From IMG/VR virus record IMGVR_UViG_3300043436_000280, positions 1 through 43,559 of that record: 43,559 nt of DNA; one strand, given 5' to 3'. How positions within the stretch are numbered: position 1 is the first letter of the stretch; every line of letters starts with the position of its first letter. This document shows, in pieces, positions 32,841-41,316 of this stretch. This stretch comes from a virus. Both the position numbers and the translations under genes were made by a program. The notes under the pieces are model-generated. The model was not told the origin of the DNA. It searched no databases and was given only the letters and a program-made list of their open reading frames with translations.

Positions 32841-33584
32841 TTATTGTTTGGTTTTATAATTTACTCCTTCAAAGGTAGCTCCTTTGGATAAATTATCCAA
32901 GCACCATAAAGGTTGTAGATTGGTGTAGTGGTTTAGCGCAATAATATCTTCCTCGCAAGTTGCTGATGCTAAAGGTTTAATGTGGTCGATGTGAATCTCT
33001 CCAGCAACAAACGCTTCCCAAGTCATACCATCTTTAAATTGAGATACTATGTGTTCGCGAACTGCTTCCCAATCTGCTCCAATGATTTGATTGGTTTTAC
33101 GAGCTTTATCTTGTCTTAATCTAGCAAATCCACCTTTTATTAATAACCTAATTCGTTCCTTAAATATTCTTAATGGGTCTGATTTAATAAACTCCATTTT
33201 TTTTGCACTAAGTCTTTTAACGTTATTTCTGTGATATTCCCTATTTTTAGCTTTAACTTTTTCTAAATTCTTTTCTCTGTATTCTCGAGATTGCTTATTC
33301 TTTATTTCTTTGTTAGCTAAGTGATATTCTTTTCTCTTGACTAATATTTCTTCTTTTTTACGAAGATAGTATTCTTTTTTCTGAGCAAGCTTTTTAGCCT
33401 TATTTTCTTCATAAGCGCGCTTATCAGATTCTTTCTTTTTTTCTGGATTATTAATAAAGTATTGTTTAATCCTTTGACTCGTGCAGATTTTACAAGAAGA
33501 GCGACGACCATCTTTCTTGCTATTTTTTTCAACTGCAAATTCTGTTAGCAGCTTTTCTTGTCCGCACATTGTACATTTTTTCAT
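32841..33584 (-). CDS. HNH homing endonuclease, 247 aa
   Basis: The ATG at 33584 gives MKKCTMCGQEKLLTEFAVEK, with a CxxC zinc knuckle and a second knuckle CKIC at about 35. A long Lys/Glu/Arg helical linker (about 45-130) leads to an HNH core, HIDHIKPLASATCEEDIIAL, then NHYTNLQPLWCLDNLSKGA. It has the expected His, Asp-His and Asn residues. A longer TTG start at 33608 is unlikely because the TATCTTTG promoter box covers it. The gene lies between the capsid terminator and the 272-residue gene, whose leader motif is encoded inside the last codons of this gene. This looks like an insertion into a late operon, and the gene appears intact. Confidence 0.85.
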   Translation of the reverse strand: MKKCTMCGQEKLLTEFAVEKNSKKDGRRSSCKICTSQRIKQYFINNPEKKKESDKRAYEENKAKKLAQKKEYYLRKKEEILVKRKEYHLANKEIKNKQSREYREKNLEKVKAKNREYHRNNVKRLSAKKMEFIKSDPLRIFKERIRLLIKGGFARLRQDKARKTNQIIGADWEAVREHIVSQFKDGMTWEAFVAGEIHIDHIKPLASATCEEDIIALNHYTNLQPLWCLDNLSKGATFEGVNYKTKQ

Positions 33585-33605
33585 ATCATTTATTGTTTTA
33601 TGTAA

Positions 33606-33636
33606 CAAAGATAGAGAGAAAAAATATTAAGAACAA
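33606..33636 (-). promoter_or_regulatory. Promoter before the HNH gene
   Basis: The minus strand has TTG (33634-33636), 20 bp, TATCTTTG (33606-33613), matching the Bacteroidetes consensus. It lies 21 bases before the ATG at 33584 and directly after the capsid terminator. It probably also serves the 272-residue gene. Confidence 0.6.
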
Positions 33637-33650
33637 GAAAAATTAAAACA

Positions 33651-33679
33651 AAAAAGGGAAGAATTTCTTCCTCCCTTTT
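33651..33679 (-). terminator. Rho-independent terminator after the capsid gene
   Basis: The minus-strand AAAAGGGAGGAAG pairs with CTTCCCTTTTTT around a 5-base loop, with one bulged A, and runs into TTTTTTGTTTT. It lies 21 bases after the capsid stop. Confidence 0.75.
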
Positions 33680-33699
33680 AAGCTAAACATTAATGAAAA

Positions 33700-35031
33700 T
33701 TATACGCTGTACTTCACGAAATGCTCGTTTCCGACTGTCTCAAGCCCCTCGATAGAACTGTACACAATATCAAGTGTATCAGTATCTGAAGTTGGAGTTG
33801 GAGCTAATCCGCCGAGCATTTTTTCCCTAAAACGACTGTTAACGCCATCTGGCATCTCTAAGTAACGCATCATCATACGGTCTACTTGACCACCACCTTG
33901 CTCAACTTTAATCTTTCCAGCAGGAACTAAGTAAGCCTCTTTAGAGAATACTGTAGCACCACCTACTGAAGTGATTTGTGGGTGAGATAAAGCGTTAAGA
34001 CGCTTCTTGTGGAAAGTACGTCCGTAAGCAGCGATAGAGTTAACACCTAATGCTAAAGCGATATCTTTTTTACCACCGAATGAAGCATAGTTAATACCTC
34101 CGTTGATGAACTGAGTCGCAGCTGTGATAGTTGTATCAAAAGCGTTATCGAAATCAGCTCCAGCCCATAATAAGTACTCAGAAGGGCAACGGTTAGCATC
34201 CATCAAACGAGATAATGCAGATAAGTCAGCTAATCCAACTGTGTTTGAAGTTCCTGTAGAAGAAGAAATACCACCTGCGTTAACAATAGTATCGCGTAAA
34301 CCACGAGTTGTATTGATAGCGTTACCAGAAGCATCAGTTAAACCTGCAGACTCACGACCAAACAATACTGCATAAAGGATGTCCATACGGTGCTTTAAAT
34401 ACGCATCGTGCTGCTGCTTTAAGAAGTAGTAAGGCTTTCCTTTAAACTCAACCTCAATCTTAGAACCGTAAGCGATATCTGTGATAGAAGTTTTAGTTTT
34501 GAAAATCTGTAACTTGTTAGAACGCTTAATCAAGTCAGACTTACGCATTTGGTTAGAACCAGTTCCTTCCGCGTATGCGTTAGACATAAATGATAACTTA
34601 GAACCAGTTGTAGCAGCAGGAATTGCATCTGCAGAGTTAACTGGCTTAACAGTAAGAACGAAGTCTGTAGCAGAAGAAATAGCTGATACATAACCAACGA
34701 TACCGTTAGCGAACAAAATCAATTCACCTACTAATGGCTTAACAGAAGTTGCGCCAACGCAAGTAATATCTACAGCAGCACCAGCTGAACCCGCAGAAGT
34801 ACCTGGAGTTTTAACTGTAGCAGTAGCATATAAGAAGTTGTTTTGTACTGTGAAGTATTCAGTTTGAGCAGAAGCTTTTGACTTACCTGTCCAATCTAAT
34901 ACGTCCAACATAGACGCCTCTTCATCATAGATGTCAAGTACGTCCTTTAAAATTTCACGTTGCTCTAACGTGTTTGTGAATGAAACAGTCGACAAGAATG
35001 TTCTGTCGATGTTACCTGCTGCGATAGCCAT
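33700..35031 (-). CDS. Major capsid protein, 443 aa
   Basis: The start, MAIAAGNIDRTFLSTVSFTN, leads into an N-terminal arm (LEQREILKDVLDIYDEEASM). Next come a beta domain with KPLVGELILFANGIVGYVSA and a helical spine with KPYYFLKQQHDAYLKHRMDI. The C-terminal half includes EYLLWAGADFDNAFDTTITA and GGQVDRMMMRYLEMPDGVNS. This order fits the HK97-fold capsid proteins of crAss-like and related Bacteroidetes podoviruses. Composition is neutral with many Gly, Ala and Ser, as for an abundant structural protein. It follows the scaffold gene and ends at a terminator, the usual arrangement. Identification is from context plus pattern; I could not do a structure comparison. Confidence 0.8.
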   Translation of the reverse strand: MAIAAGNIDRTFLSTVSFTNTLEQREILKDVLDIYDEEASMLDVLDWTGKSKASAQTEYFTVQNNFLYATATVKTPGTSAGSAGAAVDITCVGATSVKPLVGELILFANGIVGYVSAISSATDFVLTVKPVNSADAIPAATTGSKLSFMSNAYAEGTGSNQMRKSDLIKRSNKLQIFKTKTSITDIAYGSKIEVEFKGKPYYFLKQQHDAYLKHRMDILYAVLFGRESAGLTDASGNAINTTRGLRDTIVNAGGISSSTGTSNTVGLADLSALSRLMDANRCPSEYLLWAGADFDNAFDTTITAATQFINGGINYASFGGKKDIALALGVNSIAAYGRTFHKKRLNALSHPQITSVGGATVFSKEAYLVPAGKIKVEQGGGQVDRMMMRYLEMPDGVNSRFREKMLGGLAPTPTSDTDTLDIVYSSIEGLETVGNEHFVKYSV

Positions 35032-35057
35032 GTTTTAAATAATTTAATTGTTAAACA

Positions 35058-36128
35058 CTATTTTTTAGTAATAGTCATACCTTGTAAGAATCCAATTGGG
35101 TCATCTGATGGTCTTTCAATACTGTTAGACTCAACAACCGTCTTGTTAATCGTCGGAGGTACAACATTCTTTAGTTCAGACTCCATCGCCTTGCGTCCTA
35201 AAGACTTTCCGTGTTTAATTAACTCGCTTATAAATTGAGTTGGATTCTGTGCGAATGCAACTGTTTTTGTCCACTTATCCCAATCAACACTTCCGTCTTT
35301 TGCAAAGATGGAAAGAAACTTGTTTGAGTCTAGTGCATAATCAACTACATCGTTTGGATTTTGAATCTGGTAATTAATACCTTCTCCGTTAGCTCCAACT
35401 TTAATAATGTTGTCTTTAATTACACTTGATACTCCTTCACTGATAATTTTTCTGCTCTGTTCTTGTTGAGCAGCAAGCTCTTCTTGCGAAGGACCTGTTG
35501 ACGCTTGTGGTGATTGAACATTGTTTAGGAACTGTTGTTGCTCCTCAATAAAAGTCTTTCTTAGCTTTTGTGCATCTCGCTTTAACAAAGCTTCTCCGAC
35601 TTCCTTGTCTTCCTCATCATACGCATCTAACCCGTATTTTTCTAGCTCCTTGTCAAACAGTTTCTGTCTTGCTTTAGGGCTTAAGTCAGCGTTCTCTGTG
35701 TCGAACTTAACTTTAAGCACCTCTAAGTCAGTCATCTCTGTGTAATCGACTTCAGTTGCTCTTAAGAAGGGCTGTAGTGTACCATACGTCTCGTAGTACT
35801 GTACTGCCTTTTCAATGAACGGGTCTTTAAACTGATACTGCGCTTTTGGTTGTTCTTCTGGAACAGATTCTGTGTCATCCTGAGTCGTATCAGGTTCTTG
35901 AACTACAGTTTCTTCTGCGTATCCTTCGGTACTTTCCTCTTGCGAAGTATTTTCTACTGAATCCTCAACATTTTGAGGCTCATTATCTTCATTAGAAACA
36001 TCAACTCCTTCAACTTCAGTAGCATCATCTTCGCTACTAGTTTCTTCGGAAGTCGTTGTTGTCTCTTCTGTTGCTTCAATTGGTTCGTTTTTAGACAATA
36101 AATCGTCTAGGTTAATTGGCTCTGCCAT
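35058..36128 (-). CDS. Scaffolding-type protein, 356 aa
   Basis: The first 95 residues are extremely acidic and Thr/Ser/Glu-rich (EATEETTTTSEETSSEDDAT), clearly disordered. Then come helices: PFIEKAVQYYETYGTLQPFL, then TFIEEQQQFLNNVQS. The end is a basic segment with GKSLGRKAMESELKNVVPPT. An acidic N-terminus, helical centre and basic C-terminus directly upstream of the capsid gene is the classic internal scaffold layout, which guides shell assembly and then leaves. The gene starts after a good promoter and leader motif and overlaps nothing. No protease motif is visible. Confidence 0.75.
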   Translation of the reverse strand: MAEPINLDDLLSKNEPIEATEETTTTSEETSSEDDATEVEGVDVSNEDNEPQNVEDSVENTSQEESTEGYAEETVVQEPDTTQDDTESVPEEQPKAQYQFKDPFIEKAVQYYETYGTLQPFLRATEVDYTEMTDLEVLKVKFDTENADLSPKARQKLFDKELEKYGLDAYDEEDKEVGEALLKRDAQKLRKTFIEEQQQFLNNVQSPQASTGPSQEELAAQQEQSRKIISEGVSSVIKDNIIKVGANGEGINYQIQNPNDVVDYALDSNKFLSIFAKDGSVDWDKWTKTVAFAQNPTQFISELIKHGKSLGRKAMESELKNVVPPTINKTVVESNSIERPSDDPIGFLQGMTITKK

Positions 36129-36137
36129 ATTATTTTA

Positions 36138-36182
36138 TTGTTTGGTTATGCAAATGTATAAACTATTCCTATTTATTTCCAA
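36138..36182 (-). promoter_or_regulatory. Promoter and leader motif of the scaffold-capsid operon
   Basis: The minus strand has TTG (36180-36182), 21 bp, TACATTTG (36151-36158), then after three bases AACCAAACAA (36138-36147), nine bases before the ATG at 36128. It lies within the 3' end of the portal gene, giving capsid genes an extra transcript. Confidence 0.6.
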
Positions 36183-38463
36183 CTGGTTTTTCGCTCTTTT
36201 TAATCTGGGCAATATATTCTCGGCTGTCTGCCTCAATCTTAGCCGTATTAATTTTGCCCTCAAGTTTACCTTGCTCAATCATTGCCTCATTCTGCAACTT
36301 CATTGCAAGCAATTGAGACTCTAATTGTTTTTCAAGCTGTAAGTATTGAGACTTAAGATTAATTTCCATCTGAAGAGTTTGTTGCTTAGCGGCTTCTGCT
36401 GCTTGAGCTGATTGCATCTGAATTTGTCCATTCATTTGCTGTTGTTCTAAAGCACGTTTCTGCTTTTCTTGCTCGTTCTGTTTAATCTTGTATGCAAGCA
36501 TTACCTCAGCATACTTCATATTCTCAAGGTTCTCTAGCATAATTGCGTCTGCTAAAGTAATTTGTCCAGATTGAATTGCTAAGTTTATTCTTTGTGCAAG
36601 TTTCTCTTTCTCAAACTCCGTTGGTTTCTGAGAAACAACCAATCCGCACTCGTGTGCACTTGTGTTAGGGTCTAATTTAAAGAATTGAACTGATGAACTA
36701 CCTAGTGCACGGATATATCCTTCAATACCACCATTCTCTACAGAATCTTGAATACGAAGTGTTAAGCTATAACATAACTTCTCTAGTAACTCTCTTTCAG
36801 CACGTTTAATAAAGTCTAAAGAGTTGTTAGTAGATTCAGACGCGTACTTCGCCACACCATTTAATGTACGCGGGTCAGGTGTTGAACCGTCAGTAATCTC
36901 ATTAAATCCTAAAATGTCGCGAAGTAACTGGATATTATTAGTAATAATGTTGAAGTATTGTACCGCTTCATTACCAATACCGTTGTCAAGCTCTTCAATA
37001 GGCTTATAATTACTAGCGTTACCTTCGTCAGACAATCTACGGTAAACTAAGTTACCTGTCTGGTTGTATAGGTCAATGATTTCCATTGGCTTAAGAGCTT
37101 TACCACCCTTACCAATAGGCACACTTTCTAACGCGCCAATTTCAATCATAATACCACGAGGACGTGCGCGTAGCATCACATTCTGTAGTTTGTACCACGC
37201 TAACTGAATCTGGTCAGCAATAGCTTTCATTTGACTACCTAACGAGTAGGTAACCATCTGATAGATGTTAGGCGCCACAACGTGGTAAGACAAAGACGTA
37301 TTAGTCAAATCTGACTTAGCGCGCTTCATATTTGTAGCTAACTTGCAGTCAAAGAATACATCGCTGTCAACAATCCACTTACCTTGGTAAACTACCTTAT
37401 AGTCTGTCTTAGAATATTTTTTATCTTTGCGGTTTCCTTTAATTTTGGAAGCACGACCTACAACAATGTTGCCTTTTGAGTTAACACGCTCTTCTAAGAT
37501 TAAGCTATTAACTGAGTAGAACTCAATATCTAATACTGAAATACGGAAACCATCGTAGTTACGAGTTTGATTAAAACCAGTGTTCTTAACTAACGTTGGA
37601 TTACCCATCTTGTTAGTGTACTTAGTTGCAATCATTTCATACTGCTCAGCAGTAATCTGGTCGCCAGCTAGTTCTTTTAAGTCAGCAATTGTCATCTCTA
37701 CTACTTCGCCCATATACTGAACATCCTTAAATGATGGATTAGTCGTATAAGACATAACCATATTAGAAGGATTTACGCGACGAAGTTTAATATTGCCAGC
37801 AGCGTCAAAGTATTCTCTGTATCCAGCAATACCAAAGTCGTGTAGGTCTTCTATAGCTTGAGCGCGTTCTTGTGGAAAGCTATTCATATTTAACACAAGG
37901 TCAATAGCTTGCTCCATTTCAATAGCCATTCTATGCTTATATGAGTAATTCATATACATATCAAGCTCCTGAAGATTAGCTGCATCTATATCTGCTTCAG
38001 GAATCAACGCTGGGTCAACACCTTGCTTTTCAAATTCTTCTTTAAGGATTAACTTAGCCGCATTATCTGCGTAGAATTTATTCTTATCATCTTGTGCGAT
38101 AGGGTCAATTGCATCTACAGAAATATTGAAGTCAGACTTCATTAGTGTAGCAAGAGCAATACGACGGAACTTAGGGATAATAGGAAGAATGTCCCAGCTT
38201 ATGTTAGCTGTTGACTGGTCTTCATTAGCAGTGGACGATGGGTTAACCAACTTCTTATATCTGCTAATAGACTGTTTACCAAGCATATAAAGCTTGATTT
38301 CGTGATAGTTTTCGCGACCATTGTATAATTGATTAGGGTAATAGGTTCCAAAGTCTCGCCACGCAGCTTTAATGTATTGTGAAATCCAGTTCTTGTCTTT
38401 CTTCTCGGTTTCGATTAAATGACTTGGGAAGTCCATATTCTTTGGTACATCTTGTTCCATCAT
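36169..38463 (-). CDS. Portal protein, 764 aa
   Basis: The centre contains RRVNPSNMVMSYTTNPSFKD, then VQYMGEVVEMTIADL. About two thirds along is LLRDILGFNEITDGSTPDPR, then TLNGVAKYASESTNNSLDFI. The GxNEITDGSTPxxxTL motif is characteristic of portals of crAss-like phages in my recollection. The wing and stem region is helical, and the C-terminal 150 residues are a long Gln/Glu/Lys coiled coil (KRALEQQQMNGQIQMQSAQA) ending in KSEKPVGNK. Twelve copies would form the DNA channel at one vertex. It lies three bases after the large terminase, the usual order, and its length matches crAss-type portals. Confidence 0.85.
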   Translation of the reverse strand: MMEQDVPKNMDFPSHLIETEKKDKNWISQYIKAAWRDFGTYYPNQLYNGRENYHEIKLYMLGKQSISRYKKLVNPSSTANEDQSTANISWDILPIIPKFRRIALATLMKSDFNISVDAIDPIAQDDKNKFYADNAAKLILKEEFEKQGVDPALIPEADIDAANLQELDMYMNYSYKHRMAIEMEQAIDLVLNMNSFPQERAQAIEDLHDFGIAGYREYFDAAGNIKLRRVNPSNMVMSYTTNPSFKDVQYMGEVVEMTIADLKELAGDQITAEQYEMIATKYTNKMGNPTLVKNTGFNQTRNYDGFRISVLDIEFYSVNSLILEERVNSKGNIVVGRASKIKGNRKDKKYSKTDYKVVYQGKWIVDSDVFFDCKLATNMKRAKSDLTNTSLSYHVVAPNIYQMVTYSLGSQMKAIADQIQLAWYKLQNVMLRARPRGIMIEIGALESVPIGKGGKALKPMEIIDLYNQTGNLVYRRLSDEGNASNYKPIEELDNGIGNEAVQYFNIITNNIQLLRDILGFNEITDGSTPDPRTLNGVAKYASESTNNSLDFIKRAERELLEKLCYSLTLRIQDSVENGGIEGYIRALGSSSVQFFKLDPNTSAHECGLVVSQKPTEFEKEKLAQRINLAIQSGQITLADAIMLENLENMKYAEVMLAYKIKQNEQEKQKRALEQQQMNGQIQMQSAQAAEAAKQQTLQMEINLKSQYLQLEKQLESQLLAMKLQNEAMIEQGKLEGKINTAKIEADSREYIAQIKKSEKPVGNK

Positions 38464-38466
38464 AGC

Positions 38467-40476
38467 TTAAAATGGGAATATCTCCCTTATATCGTATATT
38501 TTCTGTTTTTGCTCTACTCTTTCACTAAATTTAGACTTGTTAGCCTGTATTAATGTGTAACCAGATGCCATCGCGGCATCAAACTTGGTTGTCTTATTAA
38601 TATCAAAAGTTAACCAGTCTTTTAATAATCGCATAAAGATAACCTTTTCTACGTTCTCTGTAATATAACTTTCTGTGACTTCTGCAATCTGCTGATGCGT
38701 CTTAACTGTTGCAGAGATTCCATACTTATTTGCACCAGGTAATTTAACTAAAAATTTCTCATATCCCCTGTACTCAAAGTACTTAATCAATCCAACCTTG
38801 TTATCCTCGGACAATATCTCGCATCCAAAGAAATGACAAAGCTTAATCATATCCTCGTAGAATATCTCAGCCTTCTCAGGTCTGTTAAGGTATTCAACTA
38901 AGAACGTCTCACTAAACTCATCTACCGCATCATATCTCCTGTACACATAACACGCGCCATCTGACCGCTCCTTACTTGTTGTAATGCTATGGTCAAAGGG
39001 GTCAACTGCTATCGCGTACTTCTTACTTTGCTTAGGCACCTTGCGGCTACCAAACTCCTCTACTTGGTTAAAGTTAGCGTAGTCGTATATGTTAAGCTTC
39101 TTATGAACCAAGAACTTTCCATTAGACGTCTCGTTGAAAACAACCCTACTGTCACGCTCTGCTTTTTCCCAAACAAATTCTCCACGCAAATATAAATCTT
39201 TTTCAGCAATCCACGATATAGATTCCATCTGTCTGTTCAATGCCATCGCATCATACAAACAAGTCTCTGCCTCACTAAAGAATGCCTCACCTATTGTAAA
39301 AGGGTTCTTGCGTATAAAAGAAGCCAATGCGCGCGGGTCAGACTCCAAAGCAGCGCGTTCTGCCATATAAAATTCTTTTGCCTTTTCTTCGTCAGCTTGA
39401 CCAAACTTGTCGTAGAACAATGTCTTATAAGCAGGCATAAAGTACTGGTACAATCCTGAACGTGTTCTGCCATTCTTATTCTTTTCGTTTTGATTAGATG
39501 CATCCCACAGCATCTTAAAGGATTCTCCACCGTCCTCCATCTCCTCGACGGTAGTGGTGTACAAAGCCTTACCAATAATATTCTCTTCCTGTTGGAGACA
39601 GAACTGTAAGACTTGATGTCTGTCGTACACGTCAACGTTCTTTGTCTTACCTGCCTCGTCTCCTAAGTATCTGTGGAGCTTCATACCATCGTAAGCAAAC
39701 TTGTCCGCAGACTTAAATGTAATAGAAGATTCTAGTTCAATCTTTTCTGCAAAAACATCATCATCCTTGCCTCGCTTATTAGTCTTAAAGAAACGAAGTT
39801 CTCCTTTAGGAGTCATACCCTTCTCAGTATCGTAAATCGGAACAAAGAAATCAGGTAGGTATTTAAATGGCATCACCACTCCTTTAGCAAATACATTCTC
39901 CTTAGCATCCTCAAATGTCTTCGATTGGATGCCAGCGTTCTTGTTCTTGCTTCGAGATGTTAACTCAAAAAGGAATGCTCCTGCTCGCATAGTCTTTCCT
40001 TGACGACGTTTGGTTACCTCAACCATTCCTAAACAATTAGGGTCTTGCACACAGTACTCCAAGAACATAAAGAAGTCTCTGTCAGTCATCCTAAAAGAAG
40101 GATATCCTACGTCAAGTTTCCAATGCACCAAGTAGAAGTAATGTAAGCCTGTTATGTAAGTAGCGTGACCGTTGTTGTAGAACCAGAATCCATTAAGCCT
40201 CCTATCCCATTCTTGGTTGCGGTATTCTTGCAGCTCAGGATTATAATATCCTGGACTTGACTTTTGAGCCGCAATCTCTTTCTTACGTTTTGTTTCGTAG
40301 TCTTTAGGCGGCTCAGGTCTCTCCCAGTACTGGTAGTCCTTCTTAACAGAACGAGACATTATCTCGCGCTTCTCCCATTGGTTAGTAATAATGTTAAACA
40401 CATAACCATTCGGCGGTATGTTTACCTTGATACCATTTATCTCGTACTCTTTTCCTTTTGGATGCTTCCTATACAT
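38467..40476 (-). CDS. terL: Terminase large subunit, 669 aa
   Basis: The ATPase domain has a Walker A region EVTKRRQGKT (about residues 153-162) and a Walker B LHRYLGDEAGK (267-277). The nuclease domain has Asp492 in AIAVDPFDHS, Glu557/Asp558 in CEILSEDNK and Asp633 in TTKFDAAMAS, the expected acidic triad of the RNase H-like fold. It packages DNA into the procapsid and cuts it. The N-terminal ~100 residues (PKGKEYEINGIKVNIPPNGY) precede the ATPase core as an extension. The start overlaps the upstream gene by a few bases. Length and motif order are normal. Confidence 0.95.
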   Translation of the reverse strand: MYRKHPKGKEYEINGIKVNIPPNGYVFNIITNQWEKREIMSRSVKKDYQYWERPEPPKDYETKRKKEIAAQKSSPGYYNPELQEYRNQEWDRRLNGFWFYNNGHATYITGLHYFYLVHWKLDVGYPSFRMTDRDFFMFLEYCVQDPNCLGMVEVTKRRQGKTMRAGAFLFELTSRSKNKNAGIQSKTFEDAKENVFAKGVVMPFKYLPDFFVPIYDTEKGMTPKGELRFFKTNKRGKDDDVFAEKIELESSITFKSADKFAYDGMKLHRYLGDEAGKTKNVDVYDRHQVLQFCLQQEENIIGKALYTTTVEEMEDGGESFKMLWDASNQNEKNKNGRTRSGLYQYFMPAYKTLFYDKFGQADEEKAKEFYMAERAALESDPRALASFIRKNPFTIGEAFFSEAETCLYDAMALNRQMESISWIAEKDLYLRGEFVWEKAERDSRVVFNETSNGKFLVHKKLNIYDYANFNQVEEFGSRKVPKQSKKYAIAVDPFDHSITTSKERSDGACYVYRRYDAVDEFSETFLVEYLNRPEKAEIFYEDMIKLCHFFGCEILSEDNKVGLIKYFEYRGYEKFLVKLPGANKYGISATVKTHQQIAEVTESYITENVEKVIFMRLLKDWLTFDINKTTKFDAAMASGYTLIQANKSKFSERVEQKQKIYDIREIFPF

Positions 40477-41029
40477 TTGCTATTGCTTCAGGCGTTAGGT
40501 TAAGAATTTCATTCTTCTTCTCTTTAGTATCGCCAAAGAGCTTATCTTCGTATGCATCTATTCTTTTAATGATAGCATCACACTCCTGCATCAACTTGGT
40601 TTTAATTTCAAGTGCTTGCAGTTTATCTTTGTCATTTTTAAAATCCTTGATAGGAGTTAACAACTCTTGTTGGTACTGCCACAACACTTCTTCGTTAGCG
40701 GCTAATACTGACCACACCTTGGACGATTGATGGCGTAGGTAGGAGTTTATATATCCAAGGATATTATTGTCTCTTAAATCAAAGATATCAGCTGTGTCTG
40801 TTTTAATACCCGCCATTTCAGCAGCCTCCTCCTTACGCTCCTGTATGTTAGATATCTTTAATCGCAGCGGACTCTTCTGGTCGTATATCAGTGCAACGTA
40901 AATAAGGATTGGAATATCCGAACTGGGTGGGTTGCCAAATATCTGTTTGATAATTGGATTTTTAGCAAGGTTGCTATCATAGATAGGTATTGCTAAATCT
41001 GAAAAATCTTCTTTATTAAATAATGCCAT
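40469..41029 (-). CDS. Putative terminase small subunit, 186 aa
   Basis: The protein begins with FNKEDFSDLAIPIYDSNLAK and FGNPPSSDIPILIYVALIYD. A helical coiled-coil second half follows (LWQYQQELLTPIKDFKNDKD, then LQALEIKTKLMQECDAIIKR), ending in KKNEILNLTPEAIANV. It overlaps the start of the large terminase by eight bases, the usual place for the small subunit, which recognises the packaging site. An AGGAG sequence 10 bases before the ATG is one of the few Shine-Dalgarno-like sites in the window. No helix-turn-helix is certain, so the name rests on position and helical oligomerising character. Confidence 0.5.
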   Translation of the reverse strand: MALFNKEDFSDLAIPIYDSNLAKNPIIKQIFGNPPSSDIPILIYVALIYDQKSPLRLKISNIQERKEEAAEMAGIKTDTADIFDLRDNNILGYINSYLRHQSSKVWSVLAANEEVLWQYQQELLTPIKDFKNDKDKLQALEIKTKLMQECDAIIKRIDAYEDKLFGDTKEKKNEILNLTPEAIANV

Positions 41030-41200
41030 ATCTGTTATGCTCCTACTATATGTTACGTGGTATTAAAACTTGGCGGCGGCGCGGCGTCCCAATTCTTTTT
41101 CTCCTTCGGAGGTCTTCTCTTTTAGGGTGATAAAAGTCTTTTGCTCCGCGACATATATAATATCTATTATACTTATTTATTTACCTTATATATTATGTGG
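41030..41200. other. Non-coding gap with GC-rich patch before the small terminase
   Basis: This stretch holds a CG-rich run (GGCGGCGGCGCGGCG, about 41072-41086), a CTCC-TTC-GGAG hairpin near 41100-41110 and AT-rich sequence after 41140. A minus-strand frame reads VAEQKTFITLKEKTSEGEKE, then LGRRAAAKF, stop, but it has no usable start codon. It may be the remnant of a gene. Confidence 0.4.
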
Positions 41201-41316
41201 TAAAATTCAACCATAGGGTATGGTCATTTTTTACCAGAGGGTATGGTCAAATTCAACCATAGGGGGTATGGTCATTTTTTACCAGAGGGGTATGGTAAAA
41301 TTCAACCATAGGGTAT
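41201..41316. repeat. 2.4 tandem copies of a 47-49 bp palindromic repeat
   Basis: The unit has the order AAATTCA-ACCATAGGGTATGGT-CATTTTTT-ACCAGAGGGTATGGT. Copies start at 41201, 41248 and 41297 (partial). Each contains a perfect hairpin, ACCATA-GGG-TATGGT, and an imperfect one, ACCAGAGGGTATGGT, about 24 bp apart. The array begins at the stop of the 214-residue gene and lies about 170 bp upstream of the putative small terminase. A packaging site, regulatory site or iteron-type array is possible. Confidence 0.8.

Noticed and set aside
33585-33608. Longer TTG start for the HNH gene at 33608
   Set aside because: The TATCTTTG box covers the TTG, so transcription would begin downstream of it. The ATG at 33584 directly precedes the zinc knuckle.
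41063-41155. Minus-strand frame reading VAEQKTFITLKEKTSEGEKE
   Set aside because: It looks coding-like but has no ATG, GTG or TTG start before the in-frame stop. It was kept only as a possible remnant.
41201-41316. CRISPR array interpretation of the tandem repeats
   Set aside because: The units repeat along their whole length without unique spacers and no cas genes are present.
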